Shown here: piece by piece, positions 8,928 through 17,100 of the stretch
How the letters are laid out: each line of letters begins with the position of its first letter
Position numbering within the stretch: position 1 is the stretch's first letter
IMG/VR virus record: IMGVR_UViG_3300005467_000019
Coordinates: 1-43,441 of that record
Source: a virus
DNA: 43,441 nucleotides
Reading direction: 5' to 3' (one strand)
Program-made: the position numbers and the translations under genes
Notes under the pieces: generated by a model
What the model saw: only the letters and a program-made list of their open reading frames with translations
What the model was told of the DNA's origin: nothing
Database searches by the model: none

Positions 8928-9269
8928 ATGCCAAGGTTTCGCGGCGCGATCGGTTACGCCGACGGGACTGTGGAATCCCCATCCGGAAGCGGGATATTTG
9001 TCGAACAGATCGTCGAAAAGATGTACACCGGCGATGTCGTTCGCAACTCCCGTAAACTCGAGGAGGCCGAGAAGGTAAACCTCGATGTCCGGGTGGGGAA
9101 CTCCATAAGTGTCGTCGCGGACGCTTACGCCAGCGAACATTTCTTTGCGATTCGCTATGTGGCTTGGGCGGGGAAGCTGTGGACGGTAAGTGACGTCGAA
9201 GTGCAGCCTCCCCGCCTTATCCTAAGGTTGGGGGTGCTTTACAATGGCCCAACGCCAGAAGCTCCATGA
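8928..9269 (+). CDS. Head closure protein
   Basis: A 113-residue neck protein that probably plugs the filled head and docks the tail. It is beta-rich, with DVRVGNSISVVADAYASEHFFAIRYV and a WTVSDVEVQPPRLILRLGVLYNG ending that matches a common phage stopper family in wording and length. GCGAGGGG precedes the ATG. Its end overlaps the next gene by 26 bases, as is common for closure/terminator pairs. Confidence 0.75.
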   Translation: MPRFRGAIGYADGTVESPSGSGIFVEQIVEKMYTGDVVRNSRKLEEAEKVNLDVRVGNSISVVADAYASEHFFAIRYVAWAGKLWTVSDVEVQPPRLILRLGVLYNGPTPEAP

Positions 9270-9564
9270 CATCCTCAAGGGGATTCTTGGTTCGGACTTT
9301 GTATATTTCCAACCAGGTGCGAATGTGACGATGCAGTACCCTTGCATCGTCTACAAGAGAGACAACGCGAAGAGCGAGTTCGCTGACAACAATCCATACC
9401 GCATCACGAAGCGATACTTGGTGACTTACATTGCTCGAGATCCGGACTCAGCCATCTGGGACAAGATCGCGGGCTTGCCGTCGTGTCTCCATAATCGCGG
9501 GTATGCGGTGGGCAACCTCAACCACGACGTATTCAACTTGTACTTCGAAGGAGATCAATCATGA
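9244..9564 (+). CDS. Tail terminator protein
   Basis: A 106-residue protein with the usual pattern of siphovirus tail terminators: an N-terminal helix (QKLHDILKGILG), then YFQPGANVTMQYPCIVYKRD, then a strand with YLVTYIARDPDSAIWDKIAGLP. It would cap the head-proximal end of the tail tube. It lies between head closure and tail tube genes, the canonical place, and its end overlaps the tail tube start (ATGA). Confidence 0.75.
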   Translation: MAQRQKLHDILKGILGSDFVYFQPGANVTMQYPCIVYKRDNAKSEFADNNPYRITKRYLVTYIARDPDSAIWDKIAGLPSCLHNRGYAVGNLNHDVFNLYFEGDQS

Positions 9565-10430
9565 CCAGGGCCCAGTGGGACCTCGTCGGCGAGCGGGTGT
9601 TCGAGACCGGTGTCGATCGAGGCATGCTGTACCGCCAGGACGTCAGCGGCGACTACACGACGGGTTTCGCGTGGAATGGCCTGACGGCCGTCACCGAGTC
9701 GCCGACGGGTGGCGAAGCCAACCCTCAGTACGCCGACAACATCAAGTACGTCAACCTCTACTCGTACGAGGAGTTCGAGGGCTCCATCGAGGCGTTCACC
9801 TACCCGGACGAGTTCGCCGAGTGCGACGGTTCGGCTCAGCCCGAGCCGGGTCTGAAGTTCGGTCAGCAGCCTCGCAAGCCGTTCGGCTTCTCCTACCGTA
9901 CCCGGGTCGGAAACGATCTCGAGGGCGTTGAGGCCGGCTACAAGCTGCACCTCGTCTACGGTGCGACTGCGTCGCCGTCGGAGAAGGCGCACTCGACCAT
10001 CAACGACTCGCCTGAGGCGATGACCTTCAGCTGGGACGTCATGACCGTTCCGGTGGCCTGGGCTGGCGGCAAGCCGGTGTCCAGCATCGAGATCGACTCG
10101 ACCCAGGTGGACGCAACGGCCCTGGCGGCCCTCGAGGACTTCCTCTACGGGACCGTCTCGACCGATCCGTCTCTCCCACTGCCGGATGCCGTCGCGGCCC
10201 TGTTCGCCGGCACGATCACGACCGTCACGCCGACCGCGTCGACCTACGACTCGGGCACGGACCTCGTGACGATCCCGTCTGTCACCGGCGTCATCTACAA
10301 GATGAACGGTGTCGTCCAGACTGCCGGCACCCACGCCATCACCGCGGATGTCATCGTGCAGGCCTTCCCGGCCGCCGGCTACAAGTTCCCGGCCATCGTC
10401 GACGACCGCTGGGTGCACGTCTTCGCCTAG
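9561..10430 (+). CDS. Major tail tube protein with Ig-like C-terminal domain
   Basis: A 289-residue tail tube subunit. Residues 1-210 carry the tube fold shared with the two paralogues at 11005 and 11649: ETGVDRGMLY, FAWNGLTAVTESPTGGE, EGSIEAFTYPDEF, YKLHLVYGA and ALEDFLYGTVSTDPSLPLPD. Residues about 215-289 add an Ig/Big-like domain (TVTPTASTYDSGTDLVTIPS to the end) that resembles the C-terminus of the capsid fusion. It is the only paralogue with this domain and comes right after the tail terminator, so it is the best candidate for the main tube. GAAGGAG precedes the ATG. Confidence 0.88.
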   Translation: MTRAQWDLVGERVFETGVDRGMLYRQDVSGDYTTGFAWNGLTAVTESPTGGEANPQYADNIKYVNLYSYEEFEGSIEAFTYPDEFAECDGSAQPEPGLKFGQQPRKPFGFSYRTRVGNDLEGVEAGYKLHLVYGATASPSEKAHSTINDSPEAMTFSWDVMTVPVAWAGGKPVSSIEIDSTQVDATALAALEDFLYGTVSTDPSLPLPDAVAALFAGTITTVTPTASTYDSGTDLVTIPSVTGVIYKMNGVVQTAGTHAITADVIVQAFPAAGYKFPAIVDDRWVHVFA

Positions 10431-10450
10431 CAGCGAAAGGAGATCAGGGA

Positions 10451-10993
10451 ATGCTTCGACTTGCAGTACAGTTGTCCGACGAACAATTCGACGAAGAGAA
10501 GAACGAATTCGTTTCGGGCGAGACTTTCGAGCTGGAGTTGGAGCATTCTCTGGTCTCGCTGTCAAAATGGGAGTCAAAGTTTTGTAAACCCTTCTTGAAG
10601 GATACCAAGACTACGGAAGAGACCCTTTTCTATTTGGAGTGCATGATCATGACTCCAAAATACCCCGAGGGACTTCTCCAGAAACTCTCCCAAACGAACC
10701 TTGATGAGGTTAACGCCTACATCGACGCCAAGATGACGGCGACGACCGTCAAGCAGGCACCCAATCAGAGCCCCATGCGGGAACAGATCACCAGTGAGCT
10801 TATTTACTACTGGATGATCGCATTGAACATCCCCTTCGAGTGCCAGTACTGGCACCTCAATCGGTTGCTCATGCTGATCAAGGTCTGCAACGCCAAGAAC
10901 ACACCGCCCAAGAAGATGTCGAAGCGAGAAGCAGCCAGCCGGCAGACCGCGCTGAACGCTCAGCGGAAGCAGAAGTACGGAACCAGAGGCTGA
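10451..10993 (+). CDS. Tail assembly chaperone
   Basis: This 180-residue protein has the wording of a broad phage family thought to chaperone tape measure and tube assembly: LELEHSLVSLSKWESKF, KPFLKDTKTTEETLFYLECM, TSELIYYWMIALNIPFECQYWHLNRLL and a basic KKMSKREAASRQTALNAQRKQKYG tail broken over the last 30 residues. Unlike the lambda gpG/gpGT pair, I see no overlapping downstream frame or slippery sequence for a -1 frameshift product. It is placed between two tail tube paralogues. AAAGGAG precedes the ATG. Confidence 0.65.
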   Translation: MLRLAVQLSDEQFDEEKNEFVSGETFELELEHSLVSLSKWESKFCKPFLKDTKTTEETLFYLECMIMTPKYPEGLLQKLSQTNLDEVNAYIDAKMTATTVKQAPNQSPMREQITSELIYYWMIALNIPFECQYWHLNRLLMLIKVCNAKNTPPKKMSKREAASRQTALNAQRKQKYGTRG

Positions 10994-11004
10994 GAGGAGG
11001 ACCA

Positions 11005-11640
11005 GTGGCAAGAATCGTGTGGGGAGCTCGTGGAGAACGTTTCTTCGAGCTCGGAATTGACCGAGGGGTGCTTTTCCCTTCCTCAGGCGCTGGTGTTGCC
11101 TGGAGCGGTCTTCTCTCTGTGAATGAGACCCCTACAGGCGCCGAGGAGCGTCCGTACTATATCGACGGCGTCAAGTACCTGAACCTTCGGTCCGCGGAGG
11201 AGTTCGCCGCGACCATCGAGGCTCTGGGTGCTCCTGTGGAGTTCGGACCCTGCGAGGGGAACGCAACCATTCACACAGGGTTGATCGCCACGCAACAGCC
11301 TCGCCAACCCTTCGGTTTGGCGTACCGAACACTGCTGGGCAACGATCTGGACGGTCCCGACTACGGGTACAAGCTTCATCTCGTCTACAACGCTTTGGCA
11401 GCACCGGCAACTCGGAACAACGCCACAATCAGCGACACAGTCGAGCCATCCAAGTACACGTGGGCTATATCCACTCTCCCGCCACCGGTGACGGGATTTA
11501 AGCGGACGGCCCATTTCGTGGTCGACTCCAAAACCTCCGATCCAGCGGCTCTGGCCGAACTCGAGGATCTGCTGTACGGAACGGTCTCAACGAACCCATC
11601 CCTGCCTGATCCGGATGCTTTGATCGCCATATTCGCTTAG
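11005..11640 (+). CDS. Tail tube paralogue 2
   Basis: A 211-residue paralogue of the major tail tube protein without the Ig-like domain. Shared blocks are FFELGIDRGVLF, VAWSGLLSVNETPTGAEE, AATIEALGAPVEF, QQPRQPFGLAYRTLLGNDLDG and ELEDLLYGTVSTNPSLPDPD. Start GTG 11005 follows GAGAGGAGG; the open frame upstream to 10840 overlaps the chaperone. It could be a minor tube ring at one tail end or a specialised adaptor. Confidence 0.8.
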   Translation: MARIVWGARGERFFELGIDRGVLFPSSGAGVAWSGLLSVNETPTGAEERPYYIDGVKYLNLRSAEEFAATIEALGAPVEFGPCEGNATIHTGLIATQQPRQPFGLAYRTLLGNDLDGPDYGYKLHLVYNALAAPATRNNATISDTVEPSKYTWAISTLPPPVTGFKRTAHFVVDSKTSDPAALAELEDLLYGTVSTNPSLPDPDALIAIFA

Positions 11641-11648
11641 GAGGGGAC

Positions 11649-12368
11649 ATGACCAAGATCGTTTGGGAGACCCCTGACGACATCGAAATCGGCGTTGACC
11701 GTGGTGTGTTATATCCTACGATCGGACCTGGTGTTGGATGGAATGGGCTGACGAAAGTCGACGAAGTTCCAACAACGGAGGTGAAAGTCCGATATCTGGA
11801 CGGAGTGCGGACTCGTGCAAGGAGAACTCGCGGAGAATTCTCGGGATCGATCGAAGCCTTCACGTATCCTGACGAACTCTACTCCAATGTGCTTGTCCAA
11901 CAACGAGCGCAAACGTTCGGGATGAGCTACCGAGTTGCTGCGGGGGAGTTTTACCGGTTGCACTTGGTATACAATGTTGTCTTGGTTCCCTCCGATCGGA
12001 ACTACGTGCAACAAAACCCGAACGCTTTCCGCTGGGACTTCACAACGCTGCCGATTGACATGCCAAATGCTGCTCGGAGTGCGCATCTCATTCTCGATGG
12101 GACGCTTGCATATCCTTGGGTTATGGCGGATCTGGAGGACATCCTCTATGGCACTGACTCAACCGATCCGAGGCTACCAGAGCCGCAAGAAGTCTGGGAT
12201 TTGGTCGAAGCGGGATCGCTTCTTATCGTCACTGATCACGGCGATGGGACGTTCACGATCGATGGCCCCGATGACGCAATCACGATGCTCACCTCGACGA
12301 CGTTCGAGGTAACTTGGCCGTCTGTGATCAACATTGACACCAACACCTACCAAATCAGCTCCCTGTAA
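11649..12368 (+). CDS. Tail tube paralogue 3
   Basis: A 239-residue divergent third tube paralogue: IEIGVDRGVLYPTIGPGVGWNGL, SGSIEAFTYPDELYS, FYRLHLVYN and DLEDILYGTDSTDPRLPEPQ match the other two when aligned. The last about 45 residues form a separate small beta-type module (VTDHGDGTFTIDG...FEVTWP) unlike the Ig-like domain of the first paralogue. It starts right after a stop with TAGGAGGGG as ribosome site. A distal or proximal tube adaptor role is inferred. Confidence 0.75.
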   Translation: MTKIVWETPDDIEIGVDRGVLYPTIGPGVGWNGLTKVDEVPTTEVKVRYLDGVRTRARRTRGEFSGSIEAFTYPDELYSNVLVQQRAQTFGMSYRVAAGEFYRLHLVYNVVLVPSDRNYVQQNPNAFRWDFTTLPIDMPNAARSAHLILDGTLAYPWVMADLEDILYGTDSTDPRLPEPQEVWDLVEAGSLLIVTDHGDGTFTIDGPDDAITMLTSTTFEVTWPSVINIDTNTYQISSL

Positions 12369-12377
12369 GGAGGACCC

Positions 12378-13226
12378 ATGGCTACGGTACAGAGCATGAC
12401 CTTGGACCGTCTCCTGGCGCTCGAAGCGGATACGGTGATTGGCGGCCATATCGATGGGTCAGGTCACCTGATTCTCGAACAGCACGACGGCACCACAATC
12501 GACGCGGGCTACATGATCGCCTCGGTTCCGGATGCGACTACGACGATCAAAGGTATCGTCGAGCTTGCTACCGACGCGGAAGCGACGGCTGGAACAGATA
12601 CGGTCCGCGCAGTGACACCCGCAGGACTCGCCGCCGCAGTGGGAACGCTGGTTCCAGACGCTAGCGACACTGTCAAGGGAAAAGTCGAACTAGCCACGGT
12701 GGCGGAGGCCTTGGCCGGTACAGACACAGTACGGGCGGTGACTCCTGCGGGACTTAAGGAGTTTCTGAAGGCGGTTTATCCAGTAGGATGCGTCTATATC
12801 TCATCGTCATCGACAAGTCCGGCAACAGTTTTCGGATTTGGAACTTGGACTGCGATCCAAGATCGGGTTCTGATGGCGGCCGGATCGACATATTCTGCTG
12901 GGTCAACTGGTGGCGCAGCTACAAAGACCCTAGACACTGGTGAACTTCCCTCGCACACTCACTCGTTCAGTGCTACGACCAACAGTACGGGCGATCACAC
13001 GCACGATATCGCTCGAGACAACGATGGCGCGACAGGTACTACCGAAAAGACCCTGCATTCGACCGGTATCACTTCCGGTTACGACAGCCGTTATACCAAC
13101 CAGCTATGGCCCGCTGGTGCACACTCGCACAGCGTTTCTGGAACATCAGGCGCGACGGGCTCTGGAACGGCTTTCTCTATTCTTCCGCCTTACAAGGCCT
13201 ACTACATGTGGGAACGTACAGCGTAA
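12378..13226 (+). CDS. Tail fibre with collar-type tip
   Basis: A 282-residue fibre protein. Two tandem copies of a Phage_fiber_2-type repeat are visible at about residues 55-85 and 95-125 (KGIVELATDAEATAGTDTVR and KGKVELATVAEALAGTDTVR, each followed by AVTPAGL). The C-terminal half has the tail-collar pattern: GTWTAIQDRVLMAAG, LPSHTHSFS, HSHSVSGTSGATGSG and a closing ILPPYKAYYMWER. The His-rich turns probably bind metal in a trimeric tip. It would bind the host surface. Its place between tube paralogues and the tape measure is unusual for an adsorption fibre. Confidence 0.8.
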   Translation: MATVQSMTLDRLLALEADTVIGGHIDGSGHLILEQHDGTTIDAGYMIASVPDATTTIKGIVELATDAEATAGTDTVRAVTPAGLAAAVGTLVPDASDTVKGKVELATVAEALAGTDTVRAVTPAGLKEFLKAVYPVGCVYISSSSTSPATVFGFGTWTAIQDRVLMAAGSTYSAGSTGGAATKTLDTGELPSHTHSFSATTNSTGDHTHDIARDNDGATGTTEKTLHSTGITSGYDSRYTNQLWPAGAHSHSVSGTSGATGSGTAFSILPPYKAYYMWERTA

Positions 13227-13238
13227 AGAAGGAGACGA

Positions 13239-13790
13239 ATGTACGAGAACCAAGCGGTGCAGTACGTACACTACACCCAGTACGACGGAACGAACGCGGC
13301 AGCGATATTTGACGCCGCATCCGACGGACAGCCTGGAACCTGGTCGTACAACGAGGACAACAACGTCCTGACGATCAAGCAGGACTTCGGCGACGACATC
13401 TTCGATGAGTGGTCGGCCCCAGAGAACGGTTATTTCCTCTGGCGCCCGGACGGAACCATGTCTTCCGGCATGACCGAGGCCGAGTTCGACAGCATGTTCG
13501 TTAAGCTCGGCGACATGGTCAACGACGAGGTTACTGCAGCGTCGGGCATCGAGGCTGTAGGCACTCTCGGAATCAACGCGTCGACAACGGTCACGGTCAC
13601 GCTTAACGCGGCTTTCGCGGACACGAACTTCAGCGTCGCTCCGATCGTATTCGGAGGTCTTACGGTGCTGGGCAAGCTCGAAGTCACGGCCGTGTCGATC
13701 GTGGACGAATCACACGTCAACGTCACTGTCCACAACACCGGGCTCGTGTCGCTTTCCGGCGCCAGCGTGCTCGTTCAAGCCGTCAAGTAG
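13239..13790 (+). CDS. Putative minor tail / receptor-binding protein
   Basis: A 183-residue protein whose N-terminal third is polar and aromatic (YENQAVQYVHYTQYDG, WSYNEDNNVLTIKQDFGDD), while residues about 105-183 form a beta-rich domain (TVTVTLNAAFADTNFSVAPIVFGG...VNVTVHNTG) of the type found at fibre tips. It follows the fibre gene after AGAAGGAG and could be its partner or chaperone. No closer family is recognised. Confidence 0.55.
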   Translation: MYENQAVQYVHYTQYDGTNAAAIFDAASDGQPGTWSYNEDNNVLTIKQDFGDDIFDEWSAPENGYFLWRPDGTMSSGMTEAEFDSMFVKLGDMVNDEVTAASGIEAVGTLGINASTTVTVTLNAAFADTNFSVAPIVFGGLTVLGKLEVTAVSIVDESHVNVTVHNTGLVSLSGASVLVQAVK

Positions 13791-13805
13791 CTGGAGGGAG
13801 GCAGG

Positions 13806-14183
13806 ATGCTGACCATATCATCGAGCGGCTCGTTCAAGAACACTGAGTCGTTCCTCAAGTCGATGCAAAGACTCAACATAATCAGCATCCTGAACTCCTG
13901 CGGTGATGCGGGTGTACAGGCCTTGTCCATGGCCACGCCAGTTGATAGCGGTCAAGCCGCTTCCTCGTGGTATTACAAGGTCGGCGGACGCAATGGCAAG
14001 TACAACATCACTTGGTACAACTCCGACGTTGAGAACGGATTCCCTGTGGCCATCATGCTCCAGTACGGCTACGGAACTGGTACCGGTGGCTTCGTCCAGG
14101 GCGAGGACTACATCAATCCGGCAATCAGACCCATATTCAACCAGATCGCAGACAAGGCATGGAAGGCGGTGACCTCCGCATGA
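13806..14183 (+). CDS. HK97 gp10-like tail completion protein
   Basis: A 125-residue protein with the layout of HK97 gp10-like proteins: an N-terminal helix, ALSMATPVDSGQAASSWYYKV (the TPVDTG-type signature), ITWYNSDVENGFPVAIMLQYGYGTGTGGFV and a C-terminal NPAIRPIFNQIADKAW helix. Such proteins sit at the head-tail junction. It usually lies between head closure and tail terminator, but here directly precedes the tape measure gene, overlapping it (ATGA). Confidence 0.65.
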   Translation: MLTISSSGSFKNTESFLKSMQRLNIISILNSCGDAGVQALSMATPVDSGQAASSWYYKVGGRNGKYNITWYNSDVENGFPVAIMLQYGYGTGTGGFVQGEDYINPAIRPIFNQIADKAWKAVTSA

Positions 14184-17100
14184 GCAGCGTTGACGAGCGC
14201 GTTGTCAGTATGAAGTTTGACAACAAGCAGTTCGAAGACGGCACGAAGCAAACCATGGCGTCCCTTGACGCTCTGAACAAGGGTTTGAAGCTCGAAGGGG
14301 CCACCAAAGGCCTAACCGATGTCGCCAACGCGGCTCGTAATGTCTCGCTCGGAAATATCGAGCAGGGTGTCAACAGCATTGCGGACCGCTTCCGGGCCAT
14401 GTCCGTCATCGCAATCACCGCTCTGGCCAACATCGCAAACCGTGCAGTTGAGACAGGCTTCACGCTGGTCAAGTCCCTCACGGTTGACCCCATTAAGTCT
14501 GGTCTGGAAGAGTACGAGATCAATCTCAACTCGATCCAGACGATCTTGTCGAATACCCAGTGGCAGAACACCGGTCTGAATGACGTCAACAAAGCTCTGC
14601 AGATTCTGAACGAGTACTCCGACCAGACCATTTACAACTTCTCCGAGATGGCTCGGAACATCGGTACGTTCACGGCGGCCGGTGTCAAGCTGGAAGTCGC
14701 CACACAAGCGATCAAGGGTATCGCGAACCTGGCCGCTATATCTGGGTCAAACTCCCAGCAGGCTGCCACCGCGATGTACCAGTTGTCCCAGGCTCTGGCC
14801 GCGGGCAAGGTCGCCCTGATGGACTGGAACTCGGTCGTCAACGCCGGCATGGGCGGTAAGGTCTTCCAGGATGCCCTGATGGAGACCGCTCGCATCCATG
14901 GTGTGGCCATCGACAAGATGGTTAAGGACGCGGGTAGCTTCCGTAACACCCTCGAGAACGGCTGGCTTACCGGCCAGATTCTGACCGAGACTCTTGCGAA
15001 GTTCACCGGAGATCTCACTGCCGCTCAGCTGAAGGCAATGGGATACAACGATCAGCAGATCGCCGGAATTCTCAAGATGGGCAAGACCGCCCAAGAAGCC
15101 GCTACCAAGGTCAAGACGCTTTCGCAGCTAGTCAACACCCTGCAGGAAGCGGCCGGTTCGGGTTGGGCTCAGACCTGGCAGCTCATATTCGGTGACTTCG
15201 AAGAAGCCCGAACGATGTTCACAAACGTCAGCGATGTCCTTGGCGCATATATCAAGGCTACCGCCGACATGCGGAACGAAGTTCTGGGGGACTGGAAGGA
15301 ACTGGGTGGCCGTACGGCCATCATCGACTCGATCACGAATGCGTTCAATGCGTTCATCGCCGTGGCGAGGCCAATCCGGGATGCGTTCCGCGATATCTTC
15401 CCGGCGGTCACAGGTCGACAGCTTTACGAGATCTCGATTGCGATCAAGAACTTCACAGCGGGTCTGACGATCAGCTCTGAAGCGGCCGATAAGCTCCGGA
15501 GGACTTTCGCCGGATTGTTTGCGATCTTGGGGATCGGCTGGGATCTGATCAAGGTCGTCGCCTCAACCCTTGCCAGACTCTTCGGGATCACCTTCGAGGG
15601 GTCCGGGAATATTCTGGACATAACGGCCAGGATCGGCGACTTCCTCGTTGCGCTACGTCTTGCGATCCAGCAGGGCGAAGGCTTCGAGAAGATATTCGGC
15701 GCGGTGGGGAAGGCCCTCGAGGTTCCGATTAAGTTGATTAAGATCCTCATTGGATTCCTTGCGGGGATGTTCTCGCAGTTCGATGAAGCGAAGGCGATCG
15801 ACGGCATCACGACCTTCTTCTCCAAATTTGAGCCTCTTACAAGACTAGGCGAACTGATCGCCAACGTCTGGTCTCGAGTCATATCCGTCTTGGACGACGT
15901 GGCCAAGGACGCCTCAGGTCTTGGGGCTAAGTTCGCAGCCCTGTTCGGAGACTTCGGGACCTACGTCTACAACGCGATTCAAGCGATCGACTTCTCGGAC
16001 GTTCTCAAGGGGATCAACACCGGCTTGTTCGGCGCCTTCATTCTGACGATCCGCAATATGTTCGGTCGTGGTGGAGCTACCGGCCTGCTGAAGTCGATCT
16101 CGGAGTCGTTCAACCAGCTCACGAATACAATGCAGTCGATGCAGAACACTCTGCGGGCGGCGACGCTCCTCCAGATTGCTGCGGCGATTGCCATTCTCAC
16201 CATATCGGTCAAGCAACTCTCCACAGTGGACGCTGCCGGCCTTACCCGGGCTTTGACGGCGATCACGGTTATGTTCGGTCAGCTCGCCGGCGTTCTTCTG
16301 CTGTTCGAGAAGATGTCCGGATTCGCGGGTCTTGCCAAGATGCCGCTTGTGACGGGCGGCCTCATCCTGCTTGCGATCGCCATCAACATTCTCACTATCG
16401 CGGTCAAGCAAATGGCCGATCTGAAGTGGGAAGAGCTGGCCCGTGGCCTCACCGGTGTCACGGTTCTGCTCGGGGCCCTTGTGGCCGTCGTCAAGTTGAT
16501 GCCGCCGGCGCCTGGTCTCATTGCCACAAGTATCGCACTCACACTGCTTTCGGGTGCGATCAAGATCCTCGCTAGCGCTGTTATCGACCTGGCTGGTCTT
16601 AGCTGGGAGAATATGGCGAAGGGTCTACTTGGGGTCGGAGCAGTTCTCGCTGCGCTGACTCTCTTCACCAAGTTCGCAGCGGTGGAGAAGGGCGGTGTGC
16701 TTTCCGGGGTTGGCATTGTCCTTCTCGCGGCGGGCATCAAGATCCTGGCGAGTGCGATCCAGGACTTTGCTCAGCTCTCTTGGGCTGAGATCGGTCGAGG
16801 TCTGACCGTAATGGCCGGTGGTCTGACGTTGATGACGGCGGCTTTGGTCGTCCTGTCGGATGCGGCTCCCACGTCCCCACTCTCAGCTGCGGCGATCTTG
16901 GTCGTGGCGATATCTCTGGGGTTCATGGCCGACGCCCTCGCAAAGATGGGCGGGATGAAGTGGGCTGACATCGGCGCAGGCCTGGTTGTCATGGCGGCTG
17001 CGCTGACGCTGATCACCGCGGCACTTGTGGTTCTATCAGACGCTGCTCCTACAGCCCCCTTGTCCGCCGGAGCCATTCTCATTGTTGCTATATCTCTGGG

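Noticed and set aside
6795-9140. A 781-codon open frame on the minus strand
   Set aside because: It mirrors the protease-capsid gene, which has high third-position GC; the protein is Val/Asp/Arg/Leu-rich without recognisable motifs and there is no ribosome site.
10451-11005. Programmed -1 frameshift in the tail chaperone
   Set aside because: I found no slippery heptamer near the end of the gene and no extended overlapping frame; the next gene has its own strong ribosome site.
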